DNA from: Candidatus Woesearchaeota archaeon
GTDB lineage: Archaea > Nanobdellota > Nanobdellia > Woesearchaeales > PXDW01
Length of the DNA: 28,188 nt
NCBI GenBank assembly: GCA_003564925.1
Contig: PXDW01000054.1
Location: forward strand, 1-28,188
Direction of reading: 5' to 3'
Each line of letters begins with the position of its first letter. Position 1 is the first letter of the stretch. The notes beneath the pieces were generated by a model, which saw only the letters and a list, made by a program, of their open reading frames with translations, was not told the origin of the DNA and ran no database searches. Positions 7,096-14,522 of this stretch are shown piece after piece. The position numbers and the translations under genes are program-made.

Positions 7096-7995
7096 ATGAA
7101 CAAGAAACTAAAATTTGTCTTGCAGACAATTTTTGTCTTATCAATATTCTACTTTATGTTTTTGCAGGTTTATAAAAATTGGGACTCCTTGAGAGAATAT
7201 GATTGGAAATTCAATTATTTTTATCTTATATCTTCATTCATTGTTCTTGTAGTTTATTATTTTCTCATATTTTTTGGCTGGCACATAATCCTAAAAAAAT
7301 TAAAGGTTAAAATAAAATTCTTTCAGACTATTAAGATAAGAGCCATTTCTGAGCTTGGAAGATATATGCCTGGAAAAGTTTGGCACTTGCTTGGCAGAGT
7401 GTATTTTACAAAAAGGATGGGTCTATCTACTATAAAAATAGTCACAAGCTTTGGTCTTGAACTCGCATCCAGTATAATAGCTGGCCTAATGGTTTTCTTG
7501 ATTTTTTTCCCTTTTTTTATAAAAACAGATTTAACAATTAATTTTCTCCCTTTTCTTATTATTGGAATTCCTCTAGGCCTAATATGCATTCATCCAAAAA
7601 TTCTAAACAGTATATTAAATTTTGGATTAAAAATAATAAAAAAACAAAGAATTAATATTGAACTTAAGTATAAGGATATGTTGATGCTGGTTTTGATGTA
7701 TTGTTCATTCTGGCTTGTTGTAGGGTTTGGTTTTTTTCTTTTGATTAACTCAATTTATTCAATTCAATTTTCAAAAATTTTTATAGTTGTTTCGATTTAT
7801 GCTATCGGTTGGGTTATTGGTTTTTTGAGTTTGATAACTCCTGGAGGGATAGGGGTAAGGGAAGGTGTATTGGCTGGCTTACTAGCCTTATATATGCCGC
7901 TGCCCATTGCCATTATAATATCTTTTGTTTCAAGAATATGGAGCATTGCAGTTGAGCTGCTCCTCGCAGCAGCTTTTTTTAGGGTAAAAACTTAA
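7096..7995 (+). CDS. Flippase-like / LPG-synthase TM-domain membrane protein
   Basis: Integral membrane protein of 299 residues with about eight hydrophobic helices. ELGRYMPGKVWHLLGR in the first third and LITPGGIGVREG near residue 245 are the two conserved motifs of the lysylphosphatidylglycerol-synthase transmembrane / UPF0104 family. In archaea this family includes proteins linked to lipid-linked sugar handling in N-glycosylation. It has no soluble catalytic domain. The ATG is one base after the stop of the RHH-nucleotidyltransferase gene with AAAGGAAG just upstream, so the two are translated from one mRNA. A role in flipping or modifying a lipid-linked glycan is inferred from this locus; the substrate is unknown. 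Confidence 0.75.
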   Translation: MNKKLKFVLQTIFVLSIFYFMFLQVYKNWDSLREYDWKFNYFYLISSFIVLVVYYFLIFFGWHIILKKLKVKIKFFQTIKIRAISELGRYMPGKVWHLLGRVYFTKRMGLSTIKIVTSFGLELASSIIAGLMVFLIFFPFFIKTDLTINFLPFLIIGIPLGLICIHPKILNSILNFGLKIIKKQRINIELKYKDMLMLVLMYCSFWLVVGFGFFLLINSIYSIQFSKIFIVVSIYAIGWVIGFLSLITPGGIGVREGVLAGLLALYMPLPIAIIISFVSRIWSIAVELLLAAAFFRVKT

Positions 7996-8085
7996 AAATT
8001 TCAAATAAAAAGATATTGAAATATTAATGAATTAAAATTACAATAAATATTTAAAATCAATAAATTTAAGATATATCATATTAAA

Positions 8086-9798
8086 TTATATATTGAAATA
8101 AAACAATCTTCTTGTTCCTATTGTGAGCCTGTAGTCTTTTGTTCTTGGCTGTTTCCCAGATATCATTTCGTTTATGTTAGATACATTAAAGCTTCCGCCT
8201 TTTTTAAGTAGCATATAAACAAGCTGATTTTGTCCATGTATCTGTTCAAAAGCTATCTGTTTAAGTTCGAAATTGTTTGATATGTATTCCCAGCTTGGTT
8301 TTTCCATTATATTCATTCCCCATTGATAAACAAATATCCATTCAACATTTCTTTCATTAATTGCAAATTCGATTGCTTCGGGCTTGTCAGGCATTGCGGG
8401 GTATCCCTTTCTTTCTGAATGCCATAAAACGCCATAGCTTTGATGAGATGGAAATAACATTCTTGATTCTGGTTGTGAGTTTAATTTTATATACTCCCCT
8501 GCTACATCAAGACCGATAAACTGAGTATCAAACATTCTGTTCTTAGCATCTACAGAATGAGAATAAAGTGGAAAAAAGAAAGCAACCATTACTGCAAAAA
8601 AAATAACCATATTTATATATTTTATATTCACAATTTTTTTTACATTTGTAGCTACAACAACAAACAAATATGAAATCAGGATTATTATCAGAGGAGCGAC
8701 AGGATACTGGTGGTAATTATGTCCTGAAAGCTTATAAGACATTACAAAGAACCAAATTATAGAAGCAACAAAATACGATAAAACAAATCTATATCCTACA
8801 TGGTCTTTATCTCTAAAAAAGAAGTAAAGCATTATTATTAGTCCTACGAGCGCAAATATTAATCCTAAGATTGTATAATTGTCATTAGCATAGGACTTTA
8901 ATATTTCCCAAAATTGCTGAGTAAAAGTCGTTCCAAACTTAACAACCACATCTGCAGCAACAGAGTTTAATCTTACAGCCATGATTCTTGTGTATAATAT
9001 CCATAAAGGGGTTAAAAGTAAAAATAATATTCCAATTATATATTGCTTAAGAAATTTCTTAAATTTTTTTAGGTTAAAAACTCTGTCAAATGGAAAAATT
9101 GCAAGCATTGGAAGTGCCATTACTGCAAAACTGTATTTTGTTAATATTGATAAAGATAGAGATAAAGTAAATATAACCATATATTTCATTTTTGGATCTT
9201 CCCTCCAAATCAAGAAAAAATAGATTGAAGCCATCATAAAAAACAGGGAATGGTTAATCAACTGAACTTGCCTTCCGAAGAACACATATAAGGGATTAAT
9301 TGAAGCAATAAGAGCTGTAGTTAAGGCAATATCCTCTCTTTTGAATAATTTTTTCATTATTAAATAAAAGAAAAATATCACTCCTAACATAGAAAACACA
9401 CTAACTAAACGAGCTAATTTTAAGCTGGGCCCAAATATCCTAAACAAAACTCCTACAATAATAGGGGTTGTTGGAAATGTATCTGTATGTGCCCCATCGA
9501 GATGCGTATTTATGTCGGTTTCTTCATATCCAAGATGTGGATAATCATTAGCTGGTATAAAAAATCCATATTTAAAAAAACCATCTTGTGCAAAGTTTCT
9601 TGCTTCTGTTAAATAGTGGACTTCTTTCCAATTATGATAGCCAACAACAGGGTAGTCTATATGGTATATTCTAAGATTAAATCCAAGGATGATGATAGCT
9701 ACAAGAACAAGCCAATTCCAATTTTGTTTAAGGAAATTAGAAAATCCGGTAATATCAAATTCAGAATCCTCTTTTTTATTTTTTATTTTCTTATTCAT
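8086..9798 (-). CDS. GT39/ArnT-like membrane glycosyltransferase
   Basis: Large polytopic protein of 570 residues resembling the PMT/ArnT superfamily, which uses lipid-phosphate sugars on the outer face of the membrane. A first helix (about 31-46) is followed by an ectoloop GYHNWKEVHYLTEAR and then HTDTFPTTPIIVG, the usual two conserved loop regions. The first loop has H-x-W-K-E instead of the classic DE motif, a variant seen in part of the family. Many hydrophobic helices run from about residue 115 to 410. The C-terminal ~150 residues are a soluble domain. The start has a TATA box about 27 bases upstream. Donor could be the product of the GT2 enzymes nearby. Confidence 0.75.
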   Translation of the reverse strand: MNKKIKNKKEDSEFDITGFSNFLKQNWNWLVLVAIIILGFNLRIYHIDYPVVGYHNWKEVHYLTEARNFAQDGFFKYGFFIPANDYPHLGYEETDINTHLDGAHTDTFPTTPIIVGVLFRIFGPSLKLARLVSVFSMLGVIFFFYLIMKKLFKREDIALTTALIASINPLYVFFGRQVQLINHSLFFMMASIYFFLIWREDPKMKYMVIFTLSLSLSILTKYSFAVMALPMLAIFPFDRVFNLKKFKKFLKQYIIGILFLLLTPLWILYTRIMAVRLNSVAADVVVKFGTTFTQQFWEILKSYANDNYTILGLIFALVGLIIMLYFFFRDKDHVGYRFVLSYFVASIIWFFVMSYKLSGHNYHQYPVAPLIIILISYLFVVVATNVKKIVNIKYINMVIFFAVMVAFFFPLYSHSVDAKNRMFDTQFIGLDVAGEYIKLNSQPESRMLFPSHQSYGVLWHSERKGYPAMPDKPEAIEFAINERNVEWIFVYQWGMNIMEKPSWEYISNNFELKQIAFEQIHGQNQLVYMLLKKGGSFNVSNINEMISGKQPRTKDYRLTIGTRRLFYFNI

Positions 9799-9820
9799 TT
9801 GGTTTTTGTATTTTAATAAA

Positions 9821-9833
9821 ATATATAAATATT
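9821..9833. promoter_or_regulatory. Shared bidirectional TATA element
   Basis: Only 53 bases separate the divergent ATGs at 9798 (minus) and 9852 (plus). The single TATA-like stretch ATATATAAATATT lies at their midpoint. Read on the plus strand, ATATAAATA is centred 25 bases before 9852. Read on the minus strand, ATTTATATA is centred about 27 bases before 9798. Both genes would be leaderless and their promoters would share the same bases. Confidence 0.55.
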
Positions 9834-9851
9834 GCTAATTTAGTTTAAAAA

Positions 9852-10529
9852 ATGAAAAAGCTGTTTGTAGTCATACCTGCTTATAACGAAGAAAAGAGTA
9901 TAAGTTATGTCATTAAAGATTTAAAAAAAAGCAATTATAATAATATTATTGTTGTAGATGATGGATCAAAAGACAAAACATTTGATATAGCTGAAAGAGA
10001 GAAAGTAAAGGTTTTGAAGCATATTATAAATCTTGGCCAGGGAGCTGCCTTAAAAACAGCAATCGATTATGCAATTGATAAAGGGGCTGAAATTATAGTA
10101 ACTTTTGATGCTGATGGGCAACATCGTGTTCAAGACATAGGTAAAATGATTAAGCCTGTGATGAAGAGAGAGTTTGATATTGTTCTTGGATCCAGATTTC
10201 TAAAAAAGAATAGAAATACTCCTTTTATAAGAAAAGTTTTTCTTAAAGGGGGTGCAATAATTATATTTTTAATGTATGGTATAAGACTAACAGACTCCCA
10301 TAACGGACTCAGGGCCATGTCTAGAAAAGCAGCACAAAAAATTGAGATAACTAGCAATGGAATGGAACACGCTTCGGAAATACTTGAACAAATAAAAAAG
10401 AAAAGATTAAAGTATAAGGAAGTTCCAGTAAATATTAGATACACGGATTATTCGATAAAAAGAGGGCAAAGTACACTTAACAGTTTTAAGATATTATTCA
10501 AAATGATTATAAAATGGTTAACAAGGTGA
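9852..10529 (+). CDS. GT2 family glycosyltransferase, Dpm1-like, no C-terminal anchor
   Basis: Soluble or peripheral GT-A enzyme of 225 residues. FVVIPAYNEE, VVDDGSKD and FDADGQH (DxD) mark the nucleotide-sugar site. DSHNGLRAMSRKA corresponds to the acceptor-side motif of dolichol/polyprenyl-phosphate sugar synthases. There are no membrane helices beyond the core; the membrane partner is probably the DUF2304 protein encoded five bases downstream, a very common pairing in archaea and bacteria. First gene of a three-gene operon (GT2, DUF2304, GT4). Leaderless from the shared TATA element. Likely makes polyprenyl-phosphate hexose for the divergent GT39-like enzyme; this is inference. Confidence 0.85.
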   Translation: MKKLFVVIPAYNEEKSISYVIKDLKKSNYNNIIVVDDGSKDKTFDIAEREKVKVLKHIINLGQGAALKTAIDYAIDKGAEIIVTFDADGQHRVQDIGKMIKPVMKREFDIVLGSRFLKKNRNTPFIRKVFLKGGAIIIFLMYGIRLTDSHNGLRAMSRKAAQKIEITSNGMEHASEILEQIKKKRLKYKEVPVNIRYTDYSIKRGQSTLNSFKILFKMIIKWLTR

Positions 10530-10534
10530 TATGA

Positions 10535-10864
10535 ATGTCTATACAACCTATCCAGATTATTGTGGTTCTTTTTTCATTATTTGCTATAAGTAGAGTTTTT
10601 TTAAGGTATAAAGATAAAAAACTCACAATAAACCAGTTTATATTTTGGTGTATAATTTGGGCTGGTTTGATAACCCTTACTTTATTTCCTAAACTGACTT
10701 CACCATTGTCAAGAATATTGGGTGTGGGCAGAGGTTCAGATATTTTTATATATCTCGGAATAGCGCTTCTTTTCTACATAGTTTTCAGAATATATGTAAA
10801 AACAGAAGAGCAAGATCAAAATATAACAAAACTTGTAAGAGAGCTGGCAAAAAAGAAAAAATGA
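10535..10864 (+). CDS. DUF2304 small membrane protein
   Basis: A 109-residue protein with three hydrophobic helices (about 6-23, 36-53 and 68-87) and a charged C-terminal tail. FIFWCIIWAGLITLTLFP and LGVGRGSDIFIYLGIALLFY are recognisable DUF2304 segments. The family has no proven activity but regularly follows GT2 genes lacking their own transmembrane region, so it may act as a membrane anchor or subunit. A GGTGAT Shine-Dalgarno overlaps the upstream stop codon, and its own stop overlaps the next start as ATGA. Confidence 0.85.
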   Translation: MSIQPIQIIVVLFSLFAISRVFLRYKDKKLTINQFIFWCIIWAGLITLTLFPKLTSPLSRILGVGRGSDIFIYLGIALLFYIVFRIYVKTEEQDQNITKLVRELAKKKK

Positions 10865-12000
10865 ATATCTTAATTCTTTCTGAATACTTTCCAAGCTCTG
10901 AAAAAGCAAATCTTACGGGAGGAGTAGAGGCAAGAGCATTTAATGTTGCAAAAAGATTAGCTAAAAAAAATTGTGTAAAAATAATAACCTCTTGGAAGAA
11001 AGGAGAAAAAAGATATGATAAATTTCTTAATTTTGAAGTATACAGAGTTGGACCAAACCACCCTTACTCTCATTCAGGAAGCATTTTTTCCAGATTTAAA
11101 CTGGTAAATGCTGCTATTAAGAAAAGTGTTGACATTGGTGATATAGATGTGGTTGATGGCTATAGTTATTTAATGTATATGGCAGCTTATAAAATCGGAA
11201 AAAGATTAAGAATACCTTCTGTAATAACCTACCATGAAACATGGATTGGCAGCTGGATAAAAAATAAAGGTCTAGTAACGGGTATTTTTGGCGAGATATG
11301 GGAAAGGCTTGTTTTGAAGAAAAAATTTGATAAAATTATTTCAGTCAGTGATTTTACAAGAAAAAAATTAATCGAACTTGGAAAAAAGGATATTGATGTA
11401 GTTCCTAATGGTGTTGATATTTCAGGCTTTAAAAAAATAAAGGCAAAAAAATTTTCTGAGCCAACAATATGCTGCATCAATAGATTAACGCCAAAAAAAA
11501 GGACAGAAGATATAATAAAAGCCATTAGTATTGTAAGGATAGAGATTCCAGATATAAAATTAAAGATAATTGGAAAAGGGGTTGAAAGTGAAAATCTGAA
11601 AAGGCTTGTTCATGATTTGGGGGTTGAAAAAAATGTTGAGTTTCTTGGTTTCATGAATGATTACAATGATGTTATAATAACATTAAAATCAAGCCATGTA
11701 TTTTGTTCTGCAAGTGTTGTTGAAGGATTCGGTATGGCGTTGATAGAAGCAATTGCCTGTGATGTTCCTTATGTCTGTTCAGATATAGAGCCGTTTAAAG
11801 AAGTTACAGAGAATGGTAAAGGAGGATATATATTTAAGGCTGAAAACTATAAAGATTTGGCTATAAAGCTCATTAGATTACTTAAAAATAAAAGAATCTA
11901 TAAAGAAAAGATTTTAGAAGGGAGAATATTAATAAAAAAATATGGTTGGATTAATATAACAAAGCACATTGAAGAGATTTACAAAGACATATTATATTAA
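10861..12000 (+). CDS. GT4 family glycosyltransferase
   Basis: GT-B glycosyltransferase of 379 residues. It opens with ILILSEYFPSSE and GGVEARAFNVAKRL, the acceptor-domain glycine-rich loop. VVPNGVD marks the domain junction near residue 182. SASVVEGFGMALIEAIACDVPYV is a full GT4 motif with both glutamates (E-x7-E), so a retaining transferase. ATGA overlap with the DUF2304 gene places it last in the operon. Sugar and acceptor unknown; phosphatidylinositol or lipid-linked glycan acceptors are common in this family. Confidence 0.87.
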   Translation: MNILILSEYFPSSEKANLTGGVEARAFNVAKRLAKKNCVKIITSWKKGEKRYDKFLNFEVYRVGPNHPYSHSGSIFSRFKLVNAAIKKSVDIGDIDVVDGYSYLMYMAAYKIGKRLRIPSVITYHETWIGSWIKNKGLVTGIFGEIWERLVLKKKFDKIISVSDFTRKKLIELGKKDIDVVPNGVDISGFKKIKAKKFSEPTICCINRLTPKKRTEDIIKAISIVRIEIPDIKLKIIGKGVESENLKRLVHDLGVEKNVEFLGFMNDYNDVIITLKSSHVFCSASVVEGFGMALIEAIACDVPYVCSDIEPFKEVTENGKGGYIFKAENYKDLAIKLIRLLKNKRIYKEKILEGRILIKKYGWINITKHIEEIYKDILY

Positions 12001-12016
12001 AAAAATACTCAAAAAA

Positions 12017-12049
12017 GTTTTAATATTTTAGTTTTAATATTTTAAAACT
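12017..12049. repeat. 14-bp tandem repeat and AT hairpin between convergent genes
   Basis: GTTTTAATATTTTA occurs twice back to back (12017-12030 and 12031-12044). The second copy with its flanks forms a perfect 8-bp stem around TATT (12030-12049), overlapping the stop codon of the UDP-glucose dehydrogenase gene. It may aid termination from both sides. The composition is nearly pure A and T, so it may also be simple-sequence slippage. Confidence 0.45.
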
Positions 12050-13346
12050 ACCTTCCTATAGAAACATAATTGAAACCCAATTCTTTCATCTCCTTTGGAT
12101 CATATATGTTTCTTCCGTCAATAATATTTGGTTGATTTAAGAGAGATTTAATATTTTTCATATCTAGCTCCCTAAATATGTCCCATTCAGTTGCTATAAC
12201 TATCGCATCACATCCTCTAGCTGCATCATAAGGTGTATTGAAGTATTCAACATTTTTCAATATTTTTTTTGCATTTTCCTGCGCTACAGGATCGTATGCT
12301 GCTATTTTTGCCCCTTGTTTCTGCAACTCTGTTATTATAGTCAATGAAGGTGCTTCCCTGATATCGTCTGTTTTAGGCTTGAAAGCCAGTCCAAAGACAG
12401 CTATCTTTTTATTTTTTAAATCTTTAAGCAGTTTCTTTATTTTAGGAATCAAGTATCTTTTTTGCTCTTCATTAACAGATTCTACAGATCTTAATATCCT
12501 GAGATCAAGGTCATTAAAAGCCGCTGTTGCAATTAAGGCTTTTACATCCTTTGGGAAGCAACTTCCACCGTACCCAATACCTGCCTGTAAAAATCTTGGA
12601 CCGATTCTGTTGTCAAGTCCCATCCCTTTTGCAACTGCTTTTATATTGGCTCCAACTTTTTCACATAAGGGGGCCAGTTCATTCATAAAGGATATTCTTG
12701 TTGCAAGCATTGCGTTGCTCGCATATTTTATCATCTCAGCACTAGCAGTATCAGTAACTAAAATAGGCCTGTCTGTTCTTTCAAGATGTTTGTATAGCCT
12801 TAATATTGTTTCTTTTGCTCTTTTTGTTGATGCGCCTATTACTATCCTGTCAGGAGCCATAAAATCCCTTATAGCACATCCTTCCCTTAAAAACTCTGGA
12901 TTTGAAACAACATCAAAATCTATCTCTTTCTTTTGGTTTGTCCTTATTATCTTCTTAACATTTTCAGCTGTCCCAACAGGAACTGTACTTTTATCTACAA
13001 CAACTTTATAATCATTCATATTTTCTCCAATAATTTTGGCAACATCATAAACATACTCAAGATTTGCATGATTCTCTTCTCCTGTAGGTGTTCCAACAGC
13101 TATGAATAATATCTCACAATCTAATACAGGTTTTGCTGTATCTAAAGTAAATTTCAGCCTTTTCTCAGATATATTCCTTTTGAATAATTCTTCTAATCCT
13201 GGCTCGTATATTGGGCTAATTCCCTCTTTTAACATATTTATTTTATTTTTATCCACATCGGCTATTATTACATCATTGCCTAGTTCTGCCAAGCAAGTTC
13301 CTACAACCAAACCAACATATCCTGCCCCAAAAACTCCTATTTTCAT
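12048..13346 (-). CDS. UDP-glucose 6-dehydrogenase family protein
   Basis: NAD-dependent four-electron oxidation of a UDP-hexose to a UDP-uronate, most likely UDP-glucose to UDP-glucuronate. GAGYVGLVVG is the N-terminal NAD loop. Lys207 and the GYGGSCFPKD motif with catalytic Cys263 and Lys267 form the active site. FGLAFKPKTDDIREAPS is the C-terminal Rossmann motif. Length of 432 residues is normal. AGGAG lies five bases before the ATG at 13346, and the TATA box is about 61 bases upstream, so this mRNA has a leader of about 35 bases, unlike most first genes here. Divergent from the second RHH-nucleotidyltransferase gene. UDP-ManNAc or GDP-mannose dehydrogenases are close relatives. Confidence 0.9.
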   Translation of the reverse strand: MKIGVFGAGYVGLVVGTCLAELGNDVIIADVDKNKINMLKEGISPIYEPGLEELFKRNISEKRLKFTLDTAKPVLDCEILFIAVGTPTGEENHANLEYVYDVAKIIGENMNDYKVVVDKSTVPVGTAENVKKIIRTNQKKEIDFDVVSNPEFLREGCAIRDFMAPDRIVIGASTKRAKETILRLYKHLERTDRPILVTDTASAEMIKYASNAMLATRISFMNELAPLCEKVGANIKAVAKGMGLDNRIGPRFLQAGIGYGGSCFPKDVKALIATAAFNDLDLRILRSVESVNEEQKRYLIPKIKKLLKDLKNKKIAVFGLAFKPKTDDIREAPSLTIITELQKQGAKIAAYDPVAQENAKKILKNVEYFNTPYDAARGCDAIVIATEWDIFRELDMKNIKSLLNQPNIIDGRNIYDPKEMKELGFNYVSIGR

Positions 13347-13403
13347 TTGCTCTCCTATTTTTTTATTATTTTTTTTATTTTTATTTTAGGTTATAAATGT
13401 TTT

Positions 13404-13414
13404 TATTTAAATAT
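13404..13414 (-). promoter_or_regulatory. TATA box of the UDP-glucose dehydrogenase gene
   Basis: Minus-strand ATATTTAAATA with core TTTAAATA (13404-13411). It predicts a start near 13381 and a leader of about 35 bases containing the AGGAG at 13352-13356. On the minus strand its upstream side runs straight into the tandem repeat at 13412-13433, where TFB would contact DNA. Confidence 0.5.
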
Positions 13415-13433
13415 CTTACCTTTATCTTACCTT
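13412..13433. promoter_or_regulatory. Perfect 11-bp tandem repeat, candidate RHH operator
   Basis: TATCTTACCTT is repeated twice with no gap (13412-13422 and 13423-13433), followed by ATCC resembling the start of a third copy. The period of 11 bp is one helical turn, so two copies present the same DNA face, as expected for adjacent dimers of a ribbon-helix-helix regulator. It sits between the divergent TATA boxes and carries TTAC, which also recurs in the candidate operator at 6199-6228. An 11-base perfect repeat is unlikely by chance in a gap this short. Confidence 0.5.
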
Positions 13434-13443
13434 ATCCGATATA

Positions 13444-13452
13444 TTTATATAT
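13444..13452 (+). promoter_or_regulatory. TATA box of the second RHH-nucleotidyltransferase gene
   Basis: TTTATATAT centred about 28 bases before the ATG at 13476, consistent with a leaderless or nearly leaderless mRNA. It lies ten bases after the tandem repeat. Confidence 0.5.
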
Positions 13453-13475
13453 CTAATTGTATTTTTAATAAAATA

Positions 13476-14267
13476 ATGAAAAAGAAGATATCGATAACCA
13501 TAAATGAAAAAACTTTAGAAGATATAGATGGAATTATCGATAACATATATATAAGGAACAGAAGCCAGGCAATTGAATATCTGGTTAATAATTCGCTGGG
13601 TGAAAATAAGGTTGCTGTTATATTATCTGGAGGTGATGAAGAGTCTTTGAGAATAAGCGAAAATGAATACAGAATAACAGCGAAATTAAACCACAAGACA
13701 GTTATAGAGAAAGCAATAAAAAAGTTGAGAGAGAATAATTTTAAAACAATCTATATAGTGGCAAGGCACAAAATATTAACAAGTATTTTTAGTATTGTGA
13801 AAGAAGGAAATTCCTATGGTGTAAAAATAAATTACATAGAGGAAAAAGATTCAAAAGGAACAGCGCAATCATTAAGGTTGGTAAAAGGTCTTATCAAATC
13901 AAATTTTATAGTTGTTTTTGGGGATATAGTTTTTGATAAGATAAATATTGAAGAACTGTGGAACAGTCATATTAGGATGAATGGCATAGCAACCTTAATG
14001 CTGACAACAAGCCCTGAGCCAAGCAGGAAAGGCATAGTGAAAATAGAAGGAAATAAAATACTTGATTTTTTACAAAAACCCGAAAAATCAGATATTTATC
14101 TAGGATTTAGCTCTATATTTGTATCAAGCCAGGAGATTTTTGAGTATTCTGGAAATTCATTAGAGAAAAACATATTTCCAAAATTAGCTGATAATGGCTT
14201 GTTGCATGGTCATCTCAGCTCTGAAAAAGAAAAGCACATACATACATTAGACGACATAAAGGTGTGA
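13476..14267 (+). CDS. RHH DNA-binding domain fused to sugar-phosphate nucleotidyltransferase domain (paralogue 2)
   Basis: A 263-residue homologue of the protein at 6294-7094, alignable without gaps through residue 58. Residues 1-43 are a ribbon-helix-helix (KISITIN strand, then RNRSQAIEYLVNNSL). The nucleotidyltransferase fold starts at residue 46 (VAVILSGG). EEKDSKGTAQSLRL (122-135) and the metal-binding Asp150 in VVFGDIVFD are kept. The catalytic GxGxRL loop is GGDEESL and the PKxxLPV segment is ITAKLNH, so catalysis looks doubtful. Both paralogues end in an IHxxxDxK-type tail. The open frame extends 43 residues upstream into the promoter region; that extension is rejected. Divergent from UDP-glucose dehydrogenase. 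Probably a sugar-nucleotide-responsive regulator (inference). Confidence 0.83.
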   Translation: MKKKISITINEKTLEDIDGIIDNIYIRNRSQAIEYLVNNSLGENKVAVILSGGDEESLRISENEYRITAKLNHKTVIEKAIKKLRENNFKTIYIVARHKILTSIFSIVKEGNSYGVKINYIEEKDSKGTAQSLRLVKGLIKSNFIVVFGDIVFDKINIEELWNSHIRMNGIATLMLTTSPEPSRKGIVKIEGNKILDFLQKPEKSDIYLGFSSIFVSSQEIFEYSGNSLEKNIFPKLADNGLLHGHLSSEKEKHIHTLDDIKV

Positions 14268-14298
14268 TTTTGAGATTAAACAGAAAATAACAGAAAAT

Positions 14299-14306
14299 TT
14301 TATAAA
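14299..14306 (+). promoter_or_regulatory. TATA box of the 5S rRNA gene
   Basis: TTTATAAA centred about 25 bases before the inferred 5' end of the 5S RNA. The rRNA is thus transcribed from its own promoter, beginning about 30 bases after the end of the preceding gene. Confidence 0.55.
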
Positions 14307-14325
14307 GAATTGTTTAATCCTTATT

Positions 14326-14441
14326 GTTGGACGGCCATAGCGGTCTGGTTCTACCCGTTCCCATCTCGAACACGGAAGTCAAGAAGACCCACGTTTTTGG
14401 CAGTACTGCAATGCGCGGGAAACCAAGAAAGCTGTCCGCCT
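14326..14441 (+). rRNA. 5S ribosomal RNA, stand-alone
   Basis: The universally conserved 5S core is present: CCCATCTCGAACACGGAAG at about 14362-14380, preceded by GCGG and followed by AAG and the loop E region. The terminal helix pairs GGACGGC (14329-14335) with GCTGTCC (14431-14437), including one G-U pair. The exact ends are uncertain by a few bases. The 3' side is followed by a T-rich stretch (14441-14460) suitable for termination. No 16S or 23S gene lies in the window, so this 5S gene is unlinked from the rest of the operon, at least within 14 kb on either side. Confidence 0.93.
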
Positions 14442-14522
14442 TTATAATTCTATAAATTTTATAATTATTCCAAAAGCAATATAAGATCATATATATTTTA
14501 CATAAAAAAATTCTGAATATTC

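Noticed and set aside
12238..13011. Long open frame (257 codons) on the plus strand opposite UDP-glucose dehydrogenase
   Set aside because: It mirrors a well-conserved gene on the other strand, has no recognisable domain, and its composition is that of an antisense frame.
13347..13475. 43-residue hydrophobic N-terminal extension of the second RHH-nucleotidyltransferase
   Set aside because: It reads through both divergent promoters and the tandem repeat, has no proper start signal, and the paralogue begins at the equivalent Met. It is non-coding AT-rich DNA that looks hydrophobic by composition.
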